From NCBI RefSeq assembly GCF_014650035.1, contig NZ_BMUE01000015.1, positions 1 through 64,000 on the forward strand: a stretch of 64,000 nucleotides of DNA, in the 5' to 3' direction. Origin of the DNA: Streptomyces lucensis JCM 4490 (GTDB lineage: Bacteria; Actinomycetota; Actinomycetes; Streptomycetales; Streptomycetaceae). The notes beneath the pieces were generated by a model. It saw nothing but the letters and a program-made list of their open reading frames with translations, made no database searches and was not told the origin of the DNA. The translations under genes were made by a program, and so were the position numbers. Position 1 is the stretch's first letter. Each line of letters starts with the position of its first letter. Positions 50,464 through 59,388 of this stretch are shown one piece after another.

Positions 50464-52077
50464 ATGGTCGAACACGTCACGGCCCAGGCGGCCCCGCCCG
50501 GCACCGCGCCCGAGTCCGCGTCCCGCGTGCGGCCCGGCAAGTGGTGGATGCTCGGCGCGGTCTCGGTGGCCACCTTCATGCTGCTGCTCGACGTCACCGT
50601 GGTGAACGTGGCGCTTCCGGACATCCAGCGATCCCTGGACTCCAGCTTCTTCGACCTGCAGTGGGTCATCGACGCCTACGCCCTCACCCTCGCCGTCTTC
50701 CTGCTCGCCGCGGGCACCCTCGCCGACCAGCTCGGCCGCAGGCGCGTCTTCGTGGTCGGCCTCGGGATCTTCACGGTCGCGTCCCTGGCGTGCGGCCTGG
50801 CCGGCACCCCGCTGGTGCTGAACCTGGCGCGCGGCGTGGAGGGAGTGGGCGGCGCGGTGATGTACGCGGTCGCGCCGGCGCTGATCGCCCACGACTTCCA
50901 CGGCAGGCAGCGCGCCGTCGCCTTCGGGATCTCCGGCGGTGTCACCGGCCTGGCCGTCGCCGTCGGACCGCTGCTGGGCGGCGCGCTCACCGCGGTCAGC
51001 TGGCGGTGGATCTTCCTGCTGAACGTGCCGATCGGCGTCCTGGTCACCGCCGTCATGCTCACCCGGGTCGCCGAGTCGAGGGACCCGGACCGCAAGCGCA
51101 TCGACTGGCCGGGGCTCGCCGTGTTCTCGGTGGCGCTCACCATGCTCGTCTTCGCGCTCATCCGGGGAGAGGCCGAGGGCTGGACCGATCCGCTGATCCT
51201 CGGGCTGTTCACCGGCGCCGGTGTGCTGCTGCCGGTCTTCGTGCTGATCGAGCGCAGGCGGCGGGATCCGATGCTCGACCTCGGCCTGTTCCGCATCCGC
51301 TCCTACAACGGCCTGGCGATCGCGACCGTCGCGGCCAACGCGGCGCTGATGACGGCCATCCTCTTCCAGGTCCTGTACATGCAGTACGTCCTCGGCTTCT
51401 CGGCGTACGCCACCGGTGTGCGTTATCTCCCGCTGACCCTCGCGGTGTTCGTCGCGGCCGCCGTGTCGGGCGCCGTGGCCGACCGCCTTCCGGCCCGGCT
51501 GCTCGTCGGCCTCGGCTGTGTGTCGCTCGGCCTCGGCATGCTGGCCGCCGACGGTGTCACCGCGCACTCCCCGTGGACCGACCTCCTTCCGGGCATGCTG
51601 CTCGCCGGCTTCGGGATGGGCGTGTTCAACCCGGTGCGGGCGTCCGTCGCCGTGGCGCTGGTGCCGGACGCGAAGGCGGGCATGTCCTCCGGGATGAGCG
51701 AAACCTTCCAGCAGGGCGGCGTCGCACTGGGCGTGGCCGCGCTCGGCTCGGTGGCGCACAGCAGGATGAGCAGCGACTTCTCGGCGGCGGTGACCGCCTC
51801 CCACCAGTTCCCCGGCAAGGTCGCGGACCAGCTCGCGGAGGCGGTCGCGGCGGGCCGGCTGACCGAGGTGGCGGGCGCGGTCCCGCCCGCCCGTCGCGCG
51901 TTCGTGGCCGGCGCGGCCAACGACGCGTTCGTCGCGGGCCTCGACCTCGTCATGCGGGTCGGGGGCATCGTCGCCATCGTCGGCGGTGTGCTCGGCTTCG
52001 CCCTCATGCGCCGGCGCGACTTCCCCGAGCACGGCACGCCGGACCCCGAGCACAACACCCCTGTGATCACGAGCTGA
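50464..52077 (+). CDS. MFS exporter, DHA2 (14-TM) family
   Basis: 537 residues from ATG at 50464. Fourteen helices; motif D1 LDVTVVNVALPDIQRSL, motif A DQLGRRRVFVVG, and motif C GPLLGGALTAVSWRWIFLLN with the conserved WRWIF. The EmrB/QacA group exports drugs or secondary metabolites. It lies 117 bases after the hydroxylase and 19 bases before the glycosyltransferase, so the three are likely one unit and the pump may export its product. Confidence 0.93.
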   Translation: MVEHVTAQAAPPGTAPESASRVRPGKWWMLGAVSVATFMLLLDVTVVNVALPDIQRSLDSSFFDLQWVIDAYALTLAVFLLAAGTLADQLGRRRVFVVGLGIFTVASLACGLAGTPLVLNLARGVEGVGGAVMYAVAPALIAHDFHGRQRAVAFGISGGVTGLAVAVGPLLGGALTAVSWRWIFLLNVPIGVLVTAVMLTRVAESRDPDRKRIDWPGLAVFSVALTMLVFALIRGEAEGWTDPLILGLFTGAGVLLPVFVLIERRRRDPMLDLGLFRIRSYNGLAIATVAANAALMTAILFQVLYMQYVLGFSAYATGVRYLPLTLAVFVAAAVSGAVADRLPARLLVGLGCVSLGLGMLAADGVTAHSPWTDLLPGMLLAGFGMGVFNPVRASVAVALVPDAKAGMSSGMSETFQQGGVALGVAALGSVAHSRMSSDFSAAVTASHQFPGKVADQLAEAVAAGRLTEVAGAVPPARRAFVAGAANDAFVAGLDLVMRVGGIVAIVGGVLGFALMRRRDFPEHGTPDPEHNTPVITS

Positions 52078-52096
52078 TGAGCGGAGAGGTTCTGTC

Positions 52097-53362
52097 ATGA
52101 GCCGGTTTCTCTTCTACACCGCACCCGGCAGCGGCCACGTGTACCCCCTGATACCCACCCTTCACGAGCTGCGGCGCCGAGGACACGACGCGGTCGTCTG
52201 CGCCGAGGAGCCCCTGCTGGACACGCTGCGGCAGCAGGGCTTCACGGCGCGGCCCATCGCGCCTCAGATCGAGGCGCGCGAGGACGACACCTGGAAGGCC
52301 CGCACCCCGATCGGCGCTCTGCGGCGCTCGGTCGCCATGTACGTCGACCGGGCCCGGTACGAGGTCTCCGACATCCGCGAGGCCGTGGCGGAGGTGCGGC
52401 CCGACGCGATCGCCCTGGACAACAACTGCTGGGGCGCCGCGGCCGCCGCCCAGGCGTCCGGCCTTCCCTGGGCACAACTGGCCACGTTCCTGCTGCCGTT
52501 GACCACCCGGGACGCACCGCCGTTCGGGCTGGGGCTCAAGCCCGCGGCCGGATGGCCGGGCCGGCTGCGTGACGAGCTGCTGCGGCAGGGCGCCGTCCCG
52601 CTGTTCGACATCGCGCTGCCGCCCGTGAACCGGCTGCGGCGGAGCCTGGGCCTGCCGAAGGTGAAGCACGTACCGGACCTCTACATGACGGCGCCGCTGG
52701 TCCTGTCGTACACCGCGGAGCCGCTGGAGTACCCGCGCACCCAGCTCCCGCCGTCGGTGCGGATGGTCGGCCCGAGCAGCTGGGACACCGCCCAGGACGA
52801 GGAGGAGCCGGCCTGGCTGGCGGCGATCGAGCGGCCGATCGTGCTGGTCACGGTCTCCACGGTGTTCCAGGACGACTCCAAGCTCATCCGGGCCGCCCTG
52901 GACGCGCTGGCGGACGAGCCGTACGAGGTCGTCGTCACGACGGCGTCGGTCGATCCGGACAGCTTCCGCGCTCCGGCCAACGCCCACCTGATGAGGTACG
53001 TCCCGCACAGCATGGTGCTGCGGCGGGCCGCCGCCGTCGTGTGCCACGGCGGCATGGGCATCACCCAGAAGTCGCTGCTGGCCGGGGTGCCCGTGTGCGT
53101 GGTGCCGTTCGGGCGTGACCAGTTGGAGGTCGCCCGCCGGGTCGAGCTGTCCGGCGCCGGGACGCGGCTGCTCCCCGGCCGGCTGACTCCGGAGAGGCTG
53201 CGCCGGGCGGTGCGCGCCGCGGTCGCGAAGAAGCCGCAGGCCGAGCACGTGGCGGCCCGGCTGCGCGGCGCGGGCGGCGCCGTCGCCGCGGCGGCCGAGC
53301 TGGAGAAGCTGCTGGACGCGGGCAACGTCGTCAACCTGGGTTCTCCCGGCCGGCGGCGATGA
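52097..53362 (+). CDS. GT1-family glycosyltransferase (MGT / macrolide-type)
   Basis: 421 residues from ATG at 52097. The N-terminus FLFYTAPGSGHVYPLIPTLH is the acceptor-side start of GT1 enzymes with the catalytic His (GSGHVYP). The C-terminal donor signature is VVCHGGMGITQKSLLAGVPV then PFGRDQLEVARRVE (DQ contacts the sugar). The family glycosylates small lipophilic compounds, including macrolides and carotenoids. The end overlaps the convergent kinase gene by 32 bases. Confidence 0.92.
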   Translation: MSRFLFYTAPGSGHVYPLIPTLHELRRRGHDAVVCAEEPLLDTLRQQGFTARPIAPQIEAREDDTWKARTPIGALRRSVAMYVDRARYEVSDIREAVAEVRPDAIALDNNCWGAAAAAQASGLPWAQLATFLLPLTTRDAPPFGLGLKPAAGWPGRLRDELLRQGAVPLFDIALPPVNRLRRSLGLPKVKHVPDLYMTAPLVLSYTAEPLEYPRTQLPPSVRMVGPSSWDTAQDEEEPAWLAAIERPIVLVTVSTVFQDDSKLIRAALDALADEPYEVVVTTASVDPDSFRAPANAHLMRYVPHSMVLRRAAAVVCHGGMGITQKSLLAGVPVCVVPFGRDQLEVARRVELSGAGTRLLPGRLTPERLRRAVRAAVAKKPQAEHVAARLRGAGGAVAAAAELEKLLDAGNVVNLGSPGRRR

Positions 53363-54818
53363 CGGCGGGGCCGGCCGGGCGGCGCCCGTCGGGGCCCTGC
53401 CCGGCCCGGTCCGCGCGCGCGAGTGCCGAGGCAGGCACGAGCCGGGGCAGCACCGCACGCGCGATCAGGCCGTGCGGGTGGGCGTCCCGCAGTTCCAGCC
53501 GCGCGTCGGCGGCGGCCAGCAGGGCGGTCGCGATGGCCAGGCCGAGGCCGGATCCCTTCCGGCGGTCGGGCTGACGGCCCCGCCAGAACCGGTCGGCCGC
53601 CCGGCGCTTGTCGGCGTCCGGCAGGCCCGGCCCCTCGTCCTCGACCTCCACGTACACCGAGGTGTCGTCGCAGCGGGTGCGCACGGTGATCCGGCCGGCC
53701 GGCGGGGAGAAGCCGATGGCGTTGTCCAGCAGGACGTCGAGGACCTGGTCCAGGACGCCGGGCAGGCAGGTCGCAGCGGCCCGGCGGCCGTGGACCGCGA
53801 TGGTGATGTCCGCCCGCGCCGCCCGGTCGCTCCACGCCTGTGCGCGTGCCTCCGCGACGGAGCGGACCTCCACCGTGGTGGCGCCCGAGTCGTCCGCCGA
53901 GGCGTTGGCCAGCGTCAGGAGTTCGTCGAGGATGCGGCTGAGCCGGTCCGCCTCGGCGACGGCCACCGTGAGGCTCTCGCGGCCCGCGGCGGGCACGAGC
54001 GGCTCGAGCGCCTCGACGCGCAGGCGCAGCGCGGTCAGCGGATTGCGCATCTGGTGGGAGACGTCGGCGACGAAGCTGCGCTGCGCCTCGAGCACGGACA
54101 CCAGGCGGGCGGTCACCGGGCGTCCCTCGGTGGCCAGTTCGGCGATGCCCGCGTCGGGGCCGTCCTGGCCGTCCTCCGCCCGCACGTGGTGCTCGCCGCT
54201 GCGGATGCGGCGGACGGCCGCCTGCAGTTGCCGGGTGGGGCTGAGGGACCAGCGCAGGAGGGGGACGGCGACGAGGGCGGAAACGAGCGGCGCGGCCAGG
54301 GCGACCGCGAGGAACAGCGGTGCTTCGTCCGCCACTTGGGCCGCGAGGGAGCGGGGCGGGGTGGCGGTGACCACCGCTCCGGCCGGTTCGCCCTGCCGTA
54401 GGACCGGTTCCGCCACGCAGACCGGCCGTGCGCCGGTGAGGAGGGGCCGTCCGGGCGGCACACCGCTCCGTCCCGCCAGGGCGTCGTCCAGGACCTCCCG
54501 GCACTCCGGCCCGCCGTCCAGGCGGGTTCCGGGACGCGAGCCGTACACCTGCCGCCCCCGGGCGTCGAACAGCAGCACCGTCGCCCCGTGCCGGCGGCTG
54601 TAGGCGTCGGCTTCGTCGCGCCAGGCTCTGCTGGGGCCCGGGCCGACGGTCACGGACTCGGCCTGCGCGGCCGAGGCCAGGGCGGACGACTCGGTCATCC
54701 GGCGGATCACCAGCTGCTGGTGGTCACTTCTGGCCAGGGCGAACGCGAGCGGCAACTCCGTGCCCAGCAGGAGGACGGCCGTGAAGAGGAGGTACGTGAT
54801 CAGCAGACGGCGGCACAC
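53331..54818 (-). CDS. OmpR-type sensor histidine kinase
   Basis: 495 residues from GTG at 54818. N-terminal helix LLITYLLFTAVLLLGTELPLAFAL, an external domain to about residue 165, a second helix LFLAVALAAPLVSALVAVPLL, then HAMP. The HisKA box is SFVADVSHQMRNPLTALRL (His near 255), with N-box DVLLDNAIGFSPPAG, and G-boxes EDEGPGLP and KGSGLGLAIA. It follows the response regulator with 25 bases between. The signal is unknown. Confidence 0.93.
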   Translation of the reverse strand: MCRRLLITYLLFTAVLLLGTELPLAFALARSDHQQLVIRRMTESSALASAAQAESVTVGPGPSRAWRDEADAYSRRHGATVLLFDARGRQVYGSRPGTRLDGGPECREVLDDALAGRSGVPPGRPLLTGARPVCVAEPVLRQGEPAGAVVTATPPRSLAAQVADEAPLFLAVALAAPLVSALVAVPLLRWSLSPTRQLQAAVRRIRSGEHHVRAEDGQDGPDAGIAELATEGRPVTARLVSVLEAQRSFVADVSHQMRNPLTALRLRVEALEPLVPAAGRESLTVAVAEADRLSRILDELLTLANASADDSGATTVEVRSVAEARAQAWSDRAARADITIAVHGRRAAATCLPGVLDQVLDVLLDNAIGFSPPAGRITVRTRCDDTSVYVEVEDEGPGLPDADKRRAADRFWRGRQPDRRKGSGLGLAIATALLAAADARLELRDAHPHGLIARAVLPRLVPASALARADRAGQGPDGRRPAGPAVIAAGRENPG

Positions 54819-54843
54819 TAGGGGCGCACCCCCACGGCCGTGG

Positions 54844-55548
54844 TCATGACGCCGTCACGGCGGCGCCGAGGCGGAAGCCGACGCCGCGTGAGGTCTCGAT
54901 CCACCGGTACGACCCGAGCTTCTGCCGCAGCGCACCGATGTGGACGTCCAGGGTGCGCGTGGAGCCGTACCAGTTCTCGTCCCACACCCGGGAGATGATG
55001 TCCTGGCGGGTGTGGACCTTCTCGGGCTCCTCCATCAGCATCGCGAGCAGGTCGAACTCCTTGCGCGTGAGCTGGACGGGCCTGCCGTTCAGGGTGACGT
55101 CCCGGCTGCGCGGGTCCAGGGACAGGGGCCCGGCGGTGACCACCTCCGGCGTGTCCTGGCAGGACGGTGCGGAGCCTGGAGAGCCGGCCCCGCAGCGGCA
55201 GACCCGGCGGGTGACCGCCTCCATCCGCGCGCGTAACTCGTGCACGGAATACGGTTTGGTGACGTAGTCGTCCGCTCCGGCGTGCAGGGCCAGAACCCTG
55301 TCGATCTCCTCGGTCCGGGCCGTGAGGACGATGATCGGTACATGACTGGCGGCCCGTATCCGCTTGCACACCTCCAGGCCGTCGAGGTCCGGAAGTCCCA
55401 GGTCGAGGAGGACCAGGTCGAAGCCCTCCAGATCGGCCAGCGCCTCCGTCGCGGTGGAGACGGGAACGATGTCGTTGCCCTGTTGGTGCAGCACGGTGCT
55501 CAGCGCATCGGCCACGTGCTCGTCGTCCTCGATCAGCAAAACACGCAT
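54844..55548 (-). CDS. OmpR/PhoB-family response regulator
   Basis: 234 residues from ATG at 55548 (AGGGGGATTC upstream). Receiver: acidic pair IEDDEH (8-9), phospho-acceptor Asp near 49 in LVLLDLGLPDLDG, and Lys near 98 in DDYVTKPYSVHELRAR. A Cys-containing linker (VCRCGAGSPGSAPSC) is unusual. The winged helix is at the C-terminus: LTRKEFDLLAMLMEEPEKVH and TLDVHIGALRQKLG then GVGFRLG. Its target is not known; the hydroxylase/exporter operon is adjacent. Confidence 0.94.
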   Translation of the reverse strand: MRVLLIEDDEHVADALSTVLHQQGNDIVPVSTATEALADLEGFDLVLLDLGLPDLDGLEVCKRIRAASHVPIIVLTARTEEIDRVLALHAGADDYVTKPYSVHELRARMEAVTRRVCRCGAGSPGSAPSCQDTPEVVTAGPLSLDPRSRDVTLNGRPVQLTRKEFDLLAMLMEEPEKVHTRQDIISRVWDENWYGSTRTLDVHIGALRQKLGSYRWIETSRGVGFRLGAAVTAS

Positions 55549-56113
55549 GAATCCCCCTGAAGAGCTGCGGATATACGGGACGCAAACCGCACAACAGCTC
55601 GCCTCAATGCGTAACGCGTCAATTCAGTTGTGCGCGCCCGGCCTCGCCACTGCGGAAGAATGGATGCCGAATGAGTGAATTCGAGAAAGTACAGGCGGCA
55701 ACCCTGCGGACGAATGGTCGGGTGCGCGCCGCCCAGACAATGCCATGAGCGCATGTCGGGACAGCCACGAGCTGTCCGGAACCACCGCTTCGATCCCCAC
55801 TCGACCCCTCCACGAATTGGGACCGGATTACAGTAGCATGCGGGTGCGAAAAGTGTCCCTCGATCCGCCACTTCAGCGAGCCGGCCGTGATCTCGCACGG
55901 CCGCTCGTGCACTGCTCCGAGCACGGGTGTGACGGCCTCCCATCGTGAAAGGAACTTTTCATGAATCTGAATTCTGCCTGCCGATTCTCTGCATTCCGGG
56001 CCGCTAGTGTTCGGTGAGACACCACCGCGCGCGCTGACCGGCACCTTCCGCACCGGCCCCGGGGCCCGGGCGTCCGGGTGCGAAGGAGAGTGACCGGTCC
56101 CGGGAGGAGCGGC
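55549..56113. other. AT-richer intergenic region with promoters and a short leader ORF
   Basis: 565 bases between divergent units. The section 55560-56010 is clearly less GC-rich than the genes around it. The minus-strand promoter of the two-component operon should lie at about 55570-55640 (GTATAT at about 55571 is a candidate -10). On the plus side a short frame of 18 codons with a good ribosome site lies at 55961 (separate entry). No larger gene is supported. Confidence 0.5.
55961..56017 (+). CDS. Short ORF / possible leader peptide MNLNSACRFSAFRAASVR
   Basis: 18 codons from ATG at 55961 to TGA at 56015, preceded by GAAAGGA at good distance. The start region is AT-rich, unlike random frames in this genome. 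It lies 96 bases upstream of the SRPBCC gene at 56114. The peptide contains no run of one amino acid. It could be a translated leader, a small peptide, or chance. Confidence 0.35.
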   Translation: MNLNSACRFSAFRAASVR

Positions 56114-56578
56114 ATGCGTCAGTCGGCGATAGTGGGGAGCGTCGAGATACTGGCCTCCCCGGCCACGGTGTACCGCCTGATCACGGATCTCTCCGCGTGG
56201 AGCAGGTTCGCCGTCGAGACGCGGATACCGCCCAGCGCCCTTCCCCGCGAGCTCGTGCCCGGGACGACGTTCCACGCGTGGAACCGCATCGGCCCGTGGC
56301 GGTGGCGCACGACCACGACCGTGCTGCAGGCGGAGCCGTTCCGGACCGTCGCCTTCATGGTGAAGTCGTTCGGCAGGCCGGTGTCCGCCTGGCGCTACGA
56401 CATCGTGCCGACCGCACGCGGCAGCCGTGTCACCGAGAGCACCCGCGATCTGCGCGGCGGCCTGATGCGCCTGCTCTCCGTGGCGGCCACCGGCGTCGTC
56501 GACCGCGACGCCCGCAACCGGCGCAACATCGTCCTCACCCTGGCGCGGCTCAGGGATGCGGCGGAGACGACGGCGTAG
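56114..56578 (+). CDS. SRPBCC (START-like) domain protein
   Basis: 154 residues from ATG at 56114 (GGGAGGAGC upstream). The fold is recognisable: IVGSVEILASPATVYRLITD then LSAWSRFAVET (helix-grip start) and VAFMVKSFGRPVSAWRYDI and RGSRVTESTRDLRGG. SRPBCC proteins bind hydrophobic ligands and include polyketide cyclases. Catalytic residues cannot be assigned. It opens the putative biosynthetic region but is separated from the next gene by 416 bases of repeats. Confidence 0.82.
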   Translation: MRQSAIVGSVEILASPATVYRLITDLSAWSRFAVETRIPPSALPRELVPGTTFHAWNRIGPWRWRTTTTVLQAEPFRTVAFMVKSFGRPVSAWRYDIVPTARGSRVTESTRDLRGGLMRLLSVAATGVVDRDARNRRNIVLTLARLRDAAETTA

Positions 56579-56994
56579 CCCCTCCCGCGGCGTGCCGGCG
56601 CCCGCCCCGCACACGGCGCGAACCGCGTCGACTCCGCCCGGCCTCGACTCCGCCCGGCCGCCCGGCTGCTTGGCCACCCGGCCGCTTGGCCACCCGGCCG
56701 CTTGGCCGCTTGGCCGCCTGGCCGCCTGGCCGCCTGGCCGCCTGGCCGCCTGGCCGCCTGGCCGCCCGAGCATCCCCGTACCCGCGCCCACCCCGCGCAC
56801 GACGGGTCCTCAACCCCGGCCTGCCCTCCGCCCTGAACCCGGCCCTGCAACTTCAACCGGGGCCCAGCACAAGTGCAGTCCCCGGAGCGAAGTTCTGACG
56901 ACTCCTTGCAGTCCGTCTGAAGTGCCGCTGCACCGCGGATGCATAGCGTGTGGTCCGTCGCGAGTTTGCCCACATGACGTGAGGACACGCGGAT
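56579..56994. other. Intergenic region with octanucleotide tandem repeat and promoter of the acyl-CoA-dehydrogenase-like gene
   Basis: 416 bases without a gene. 56653-56764 is a tandem repeat (own entry). The part 56900-56994 is less GC-rich and should carry the promoter of the gene at 56995. Nothing else is recognised. Confidence 0.5.
56653..56764. repeat. Fourteen-copy octanucleotide tandem repeat (CCTGGCCG / CTTGGCCN / CCCGGCCG)
   Basis: The unit is exactly eight bases for 112 bases: variants CCCGGCCG, CCCGGCTG, CTTGGCCA and CTTGGCCG in the first eight units, then six identical copies of CCTGGCCG (56717-56764). Because eight is not a multiple of three, the repeat reads in all frames without stops. 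The array is a candidate for length variation by slippage. Confidence 0.9.
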
Positions 56995-58128
56995 ATGACA
57001 TTCCTGGAAAACGAACGCACAGTCCTAGAAGACCTGCTTCCGGGTCTCGATCGGGCCCTGGCCTCCTCTTCCCTGGAGACCTGGGAGACGCCCGGAAACC
57101 CGGGGATCGGTGAATTCCGCAAGGCCGGCGGTCCCGCACTGCTGGTACCCACCGAACACGGCGGCAAGGGCGCCGACCTGCTGACCGCCGTACGGGTGCA
57201 GCGCGCGGTCGCCTCGCGCTCGCCCTCCCTGGCGGTCGCCACCACCATGCACCACTTCTCCACGGCCTCCCTGGTCGAGACCGCGGCCCACGGCAACGGC
57301 ATGGAGTGGCTGCTCCTCGCGGCGATCGCCCAGGACAACCTGATCCTCGCCTCGGGCTTCGCCGAGGGCCGCACCGGGCAGGGCATCCTCGACCCCGCGA
57401 TCACCGCGCGGGTGGAGGGGGACAAGGTCTGGCTGACGGGCTCCAAGAAGCCGTGCAGCCTCGCCCGGTCCATGAACCTGCTCACCACTTCCGTGGCCCT
57501 GCCCGACGAGGACGGCACACCGAGACTGGCCGTCGCGCTCGTCCCCGCGGAGGCCCCCGGTCTCGAGGTGCGCCCGTTCTGGAAGAGCCCGGTGCTGGCC
57601 GGCGCGGAGAGCGACGAGGTCGTGCTCACCGACGTCGAGGTCCCCGCCGACCTGCTCGTGCGCACCGGCGTCACCGCCGACGGCGAACTCGACCGCCTCA
57701 ACACGGTCGGCTTCGTCTGGTTCGAGGCCCTGATGACCGCGAGCTACCTGGGCGCCGCCTCGGCCCTCGTCGAGCGCACCCTGGCGGGACCTCGGGTACC
57801 GGCCGCGATCCGGGCACAGGCCGGCACGGCCGCCGAGTCCGTCGCGCTGATGCTCGAAGGGCTGGCCGCGGAAGCGGCCGGCGGGGAGATCGGGCAGGAC
57901 GTGCTCGCCCGGGCCCTGGTCTGCCGCTACGCCGCCCAGGACGCGATCGGCCGGGTGCTGGAGCTGTGCGTCGAGGCGCTGGGCGGCATGGCCTTCGTCT
58001 CCTCGGGTGACGTCGCCTACCTCAACTCGGCCTGCCGGGCCCTGGCCTTCCATCCGCCGTCCCGCACCCGGATGGCGGAACCGCTGGCCGAGTACTTCAC
58101 CGGCGGCCCCCTGCGCATCCCGTCCTGA
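56995..58128 (+). CDS. Acyl-CoA-dehydrogenase-fold flavoenzyme
   Basis: 377 residues from ATG at 56995. The fold is seen in GPALLVPTEHGGKGADLLTA, VATTMHHFSTASL, FAEGRTGQGILDP, LTGSKKPCSLARSMNLL (flavin site) and the C-terminal helix EALGGMAFVSSGDVAYLNSA. The Glu used as base in most such dehydrogenases (EGTxE near the C-terminus) is absent; instead the end is HPPSRTRMAEPLAEYF. E244 in WFEALM could take its place as in isovaleryl-CoA dehydrogenase. The same fold is used by flavin-dependent N- or C-hydroxylases that need a separate flavin reductase, and such a reductase is encoded at 61117. Either reaction is possible. Confidence 0.82.
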   Translation: MTFLENERTVLEDLLPGLDRALASSSLETWETPGNPGIGEFRKAGGPALLVPTEHGGKGADLLTAVRVQRAVASRSPSLAVATTMHHFSTASLVETAAHGNGMEWLLLAAIAQDNLILASGFAEGRTGQGILDPAITARVEGDKVWLTGSKKPCSLARSMNLLTTSVALPDEDGTPRLAVALVPAEAPGLEVRPFWKSPVLAGAESDEVVLTDVEVPADLLVRTGVTADGELDRLNTVGFVWFEALMTASYLGAASALVERTLAGPRVPAAIRAQAGTAAESVALMLEGLAAEAAGGEIGQDVLARALVCRYAAQDAIGRVLELCVEALGGMAFVSSGDVAYLNSACRALAFHPPSRTRMAEPLAEYFTGGPLRIPS

Positions 58129-58296
58129 GCGGCCCGCCACACCGGCCGCCGCGTCCTTCAGCACCACCCGACCGTCCGCGGCTCCGGAGCGGTTCGCGCC
58201 GCACCGGCCGACGTCGTCCGACGTGCTGCCGCGACCGCCCGCACGGCACTTCCGTCGCGCTTCGTCCCTGCCGACCGACTCCCGAGGTGCACCATC

Positions 58297-59388
58297 GTGT
58301 CTTCTTCCCTTCCCACCGTCCTGCTCACCGGAGCCTCGGGCGTGCTCGGCACCGCTCTGCTGGCCGAACTCCCCGCCCGCTGCCGGGTCGTCGCCCTGAT
58401 CCACCGCTCCCCCTGCCCGGCGGCCCACGAACAGCTCACCGGTGACGTCACCTCACCCGGGCTCGGCCTGGACCCGTCGGCGTACCGGGCGCTGGCCCGC
58501 AAGGTGGACGCCGTCGTGCACTGCGCCGCGGTCACCGAGTTCACCGGCGGCCCCGACGCCACCCGCACGACCAACGAGGCCGGCACCCGTGCCGTGACCG
58601 AGTTCGCGGCCGACGCCGGGGCGACCCTCTACCACGTCTCCACCGCGTTCGTCGCCCGGCACGAGCTGACCCGCTCACGGCTGGGCCGCGACACCGGGAC
58701 GGCCGGCGCCCGGCCGGAGGACTACCTGGACTCCAAGCGGGCCGGCGAGGACGTCGTCCGCTCCGCAGGTCTCCCCTCGGTGATCATCCGGCCGTCGATC
58801 GTCGTCGGCGACTCCCGCACCGGGGACATCTCCGCCTTCCAGGGCCTGCACGGCATCCTGCTCTCGCTGATGCGCGGGCTGATGCCGCTGGTGCCGCTGC
58901 CGCCCGCGTCGCTCATCGACTTCGTGCCGCAGGACGTGGTGGCCCGCACGATCGCCGCGCTGATCGCCGAGGAGCGCCGCGAGGGCGAGGTGTGGGTGAC
59001 CGCCGGACCACAGGCCCTGCGCGCGGACGAGGTGATGGCGGCGGTCGGCACCGCCTGCGCGGAACTCGGGCTGAACCCGGCGATGCCCCGGTTCGTCGGC
59101 CCCGACATGGTCGACCGGCTGATCCGGCCCGTCTTCCTGGCCGACGGGCTGCCCGAACGCACCCTGCGCCGGTTCGACGACATGCTGGCCATGACCGCCC
59201 TGTTCGCCGACGCCCCGGTCTTCCCGACCTCGCTGGGCGAGGTGCCGGGCGGGCCGGCGCCACTGACCCGGGCCGCGGTGGAGGCGGCGCTGCGCTCCTC
59301 CCTGCACCACCTCGCGCGGACCAAGCGCCTGGGCACCGCTTCCGGCCGCGCCGCACGCGGGCCCGTACCCGAGGGGGTGCCGGCATGA
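58297..59388 (+). CDS. Thioester-reductase-like extended SDR
   Basis: 363 residues from GTG at 58297 (GAGGTG upstream). The dinucleotide motif is VLLTGASGVLGTALLAEL (residues 8-25). VVHCAAVTEF and LYHVSTAFVA follow, and the active-site Tyr-Lys is in EDYLDSKRAGEDVV. The last marks are IIRPSIVVGDSRTGDISAFQG, characteristic of the reductase domains of NRPSs, carboxylic acid reductases and fatty acyl-CoA reductases. So it likely reduces an acyl-thioester to an aldehyde with NADPH. Its stop overlaps the next start by four bases, coupling it to an aminotransferase. Confidence 0.86.
   Translation: MSSSLPTVLLTGASGVLGTALLAELPARCRVVALIHRSPCPAAHEQLTGDVTSPGLGLDPSAYRALARKVDAVVHCAAVTEFTGGPDATRTTNEAGTRAVTEFAADAGATLYHVSTAFVARHELTRSRLGRDTGTAGARPEDYLDSKRAGEDVVRSAGLPSVIIRPSIVVGDSRTGDISAFQGLHGILLSLMRGLMPLVPLPPASLIDFVPQDVVARTIAALIAEERREGEVWVTAGPQALRADEVMAAVGTACAELGLNPAMPRFVGPDMVDRLIRPVFLADGLPERTLRRFDDMLAMTALFADAPVFPTSLGEVPGGPAPLTRAAVEAALRSSLHHLARTKRLGTASGRAARGPVPEGVPA

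Noticed and set aside
48712..52098. A 1128-codon open frame on the minus strand
   Set aside because: It is antisense to the AraC, hydroxylase and MFS genes, which have clear motifs; the frame is open only because of high GC content.
56653..56764. Regular repeats that might be taken for a CRISPR array
   Set aside because: The unit is only eight bases with no spacers and there are no cas genes.
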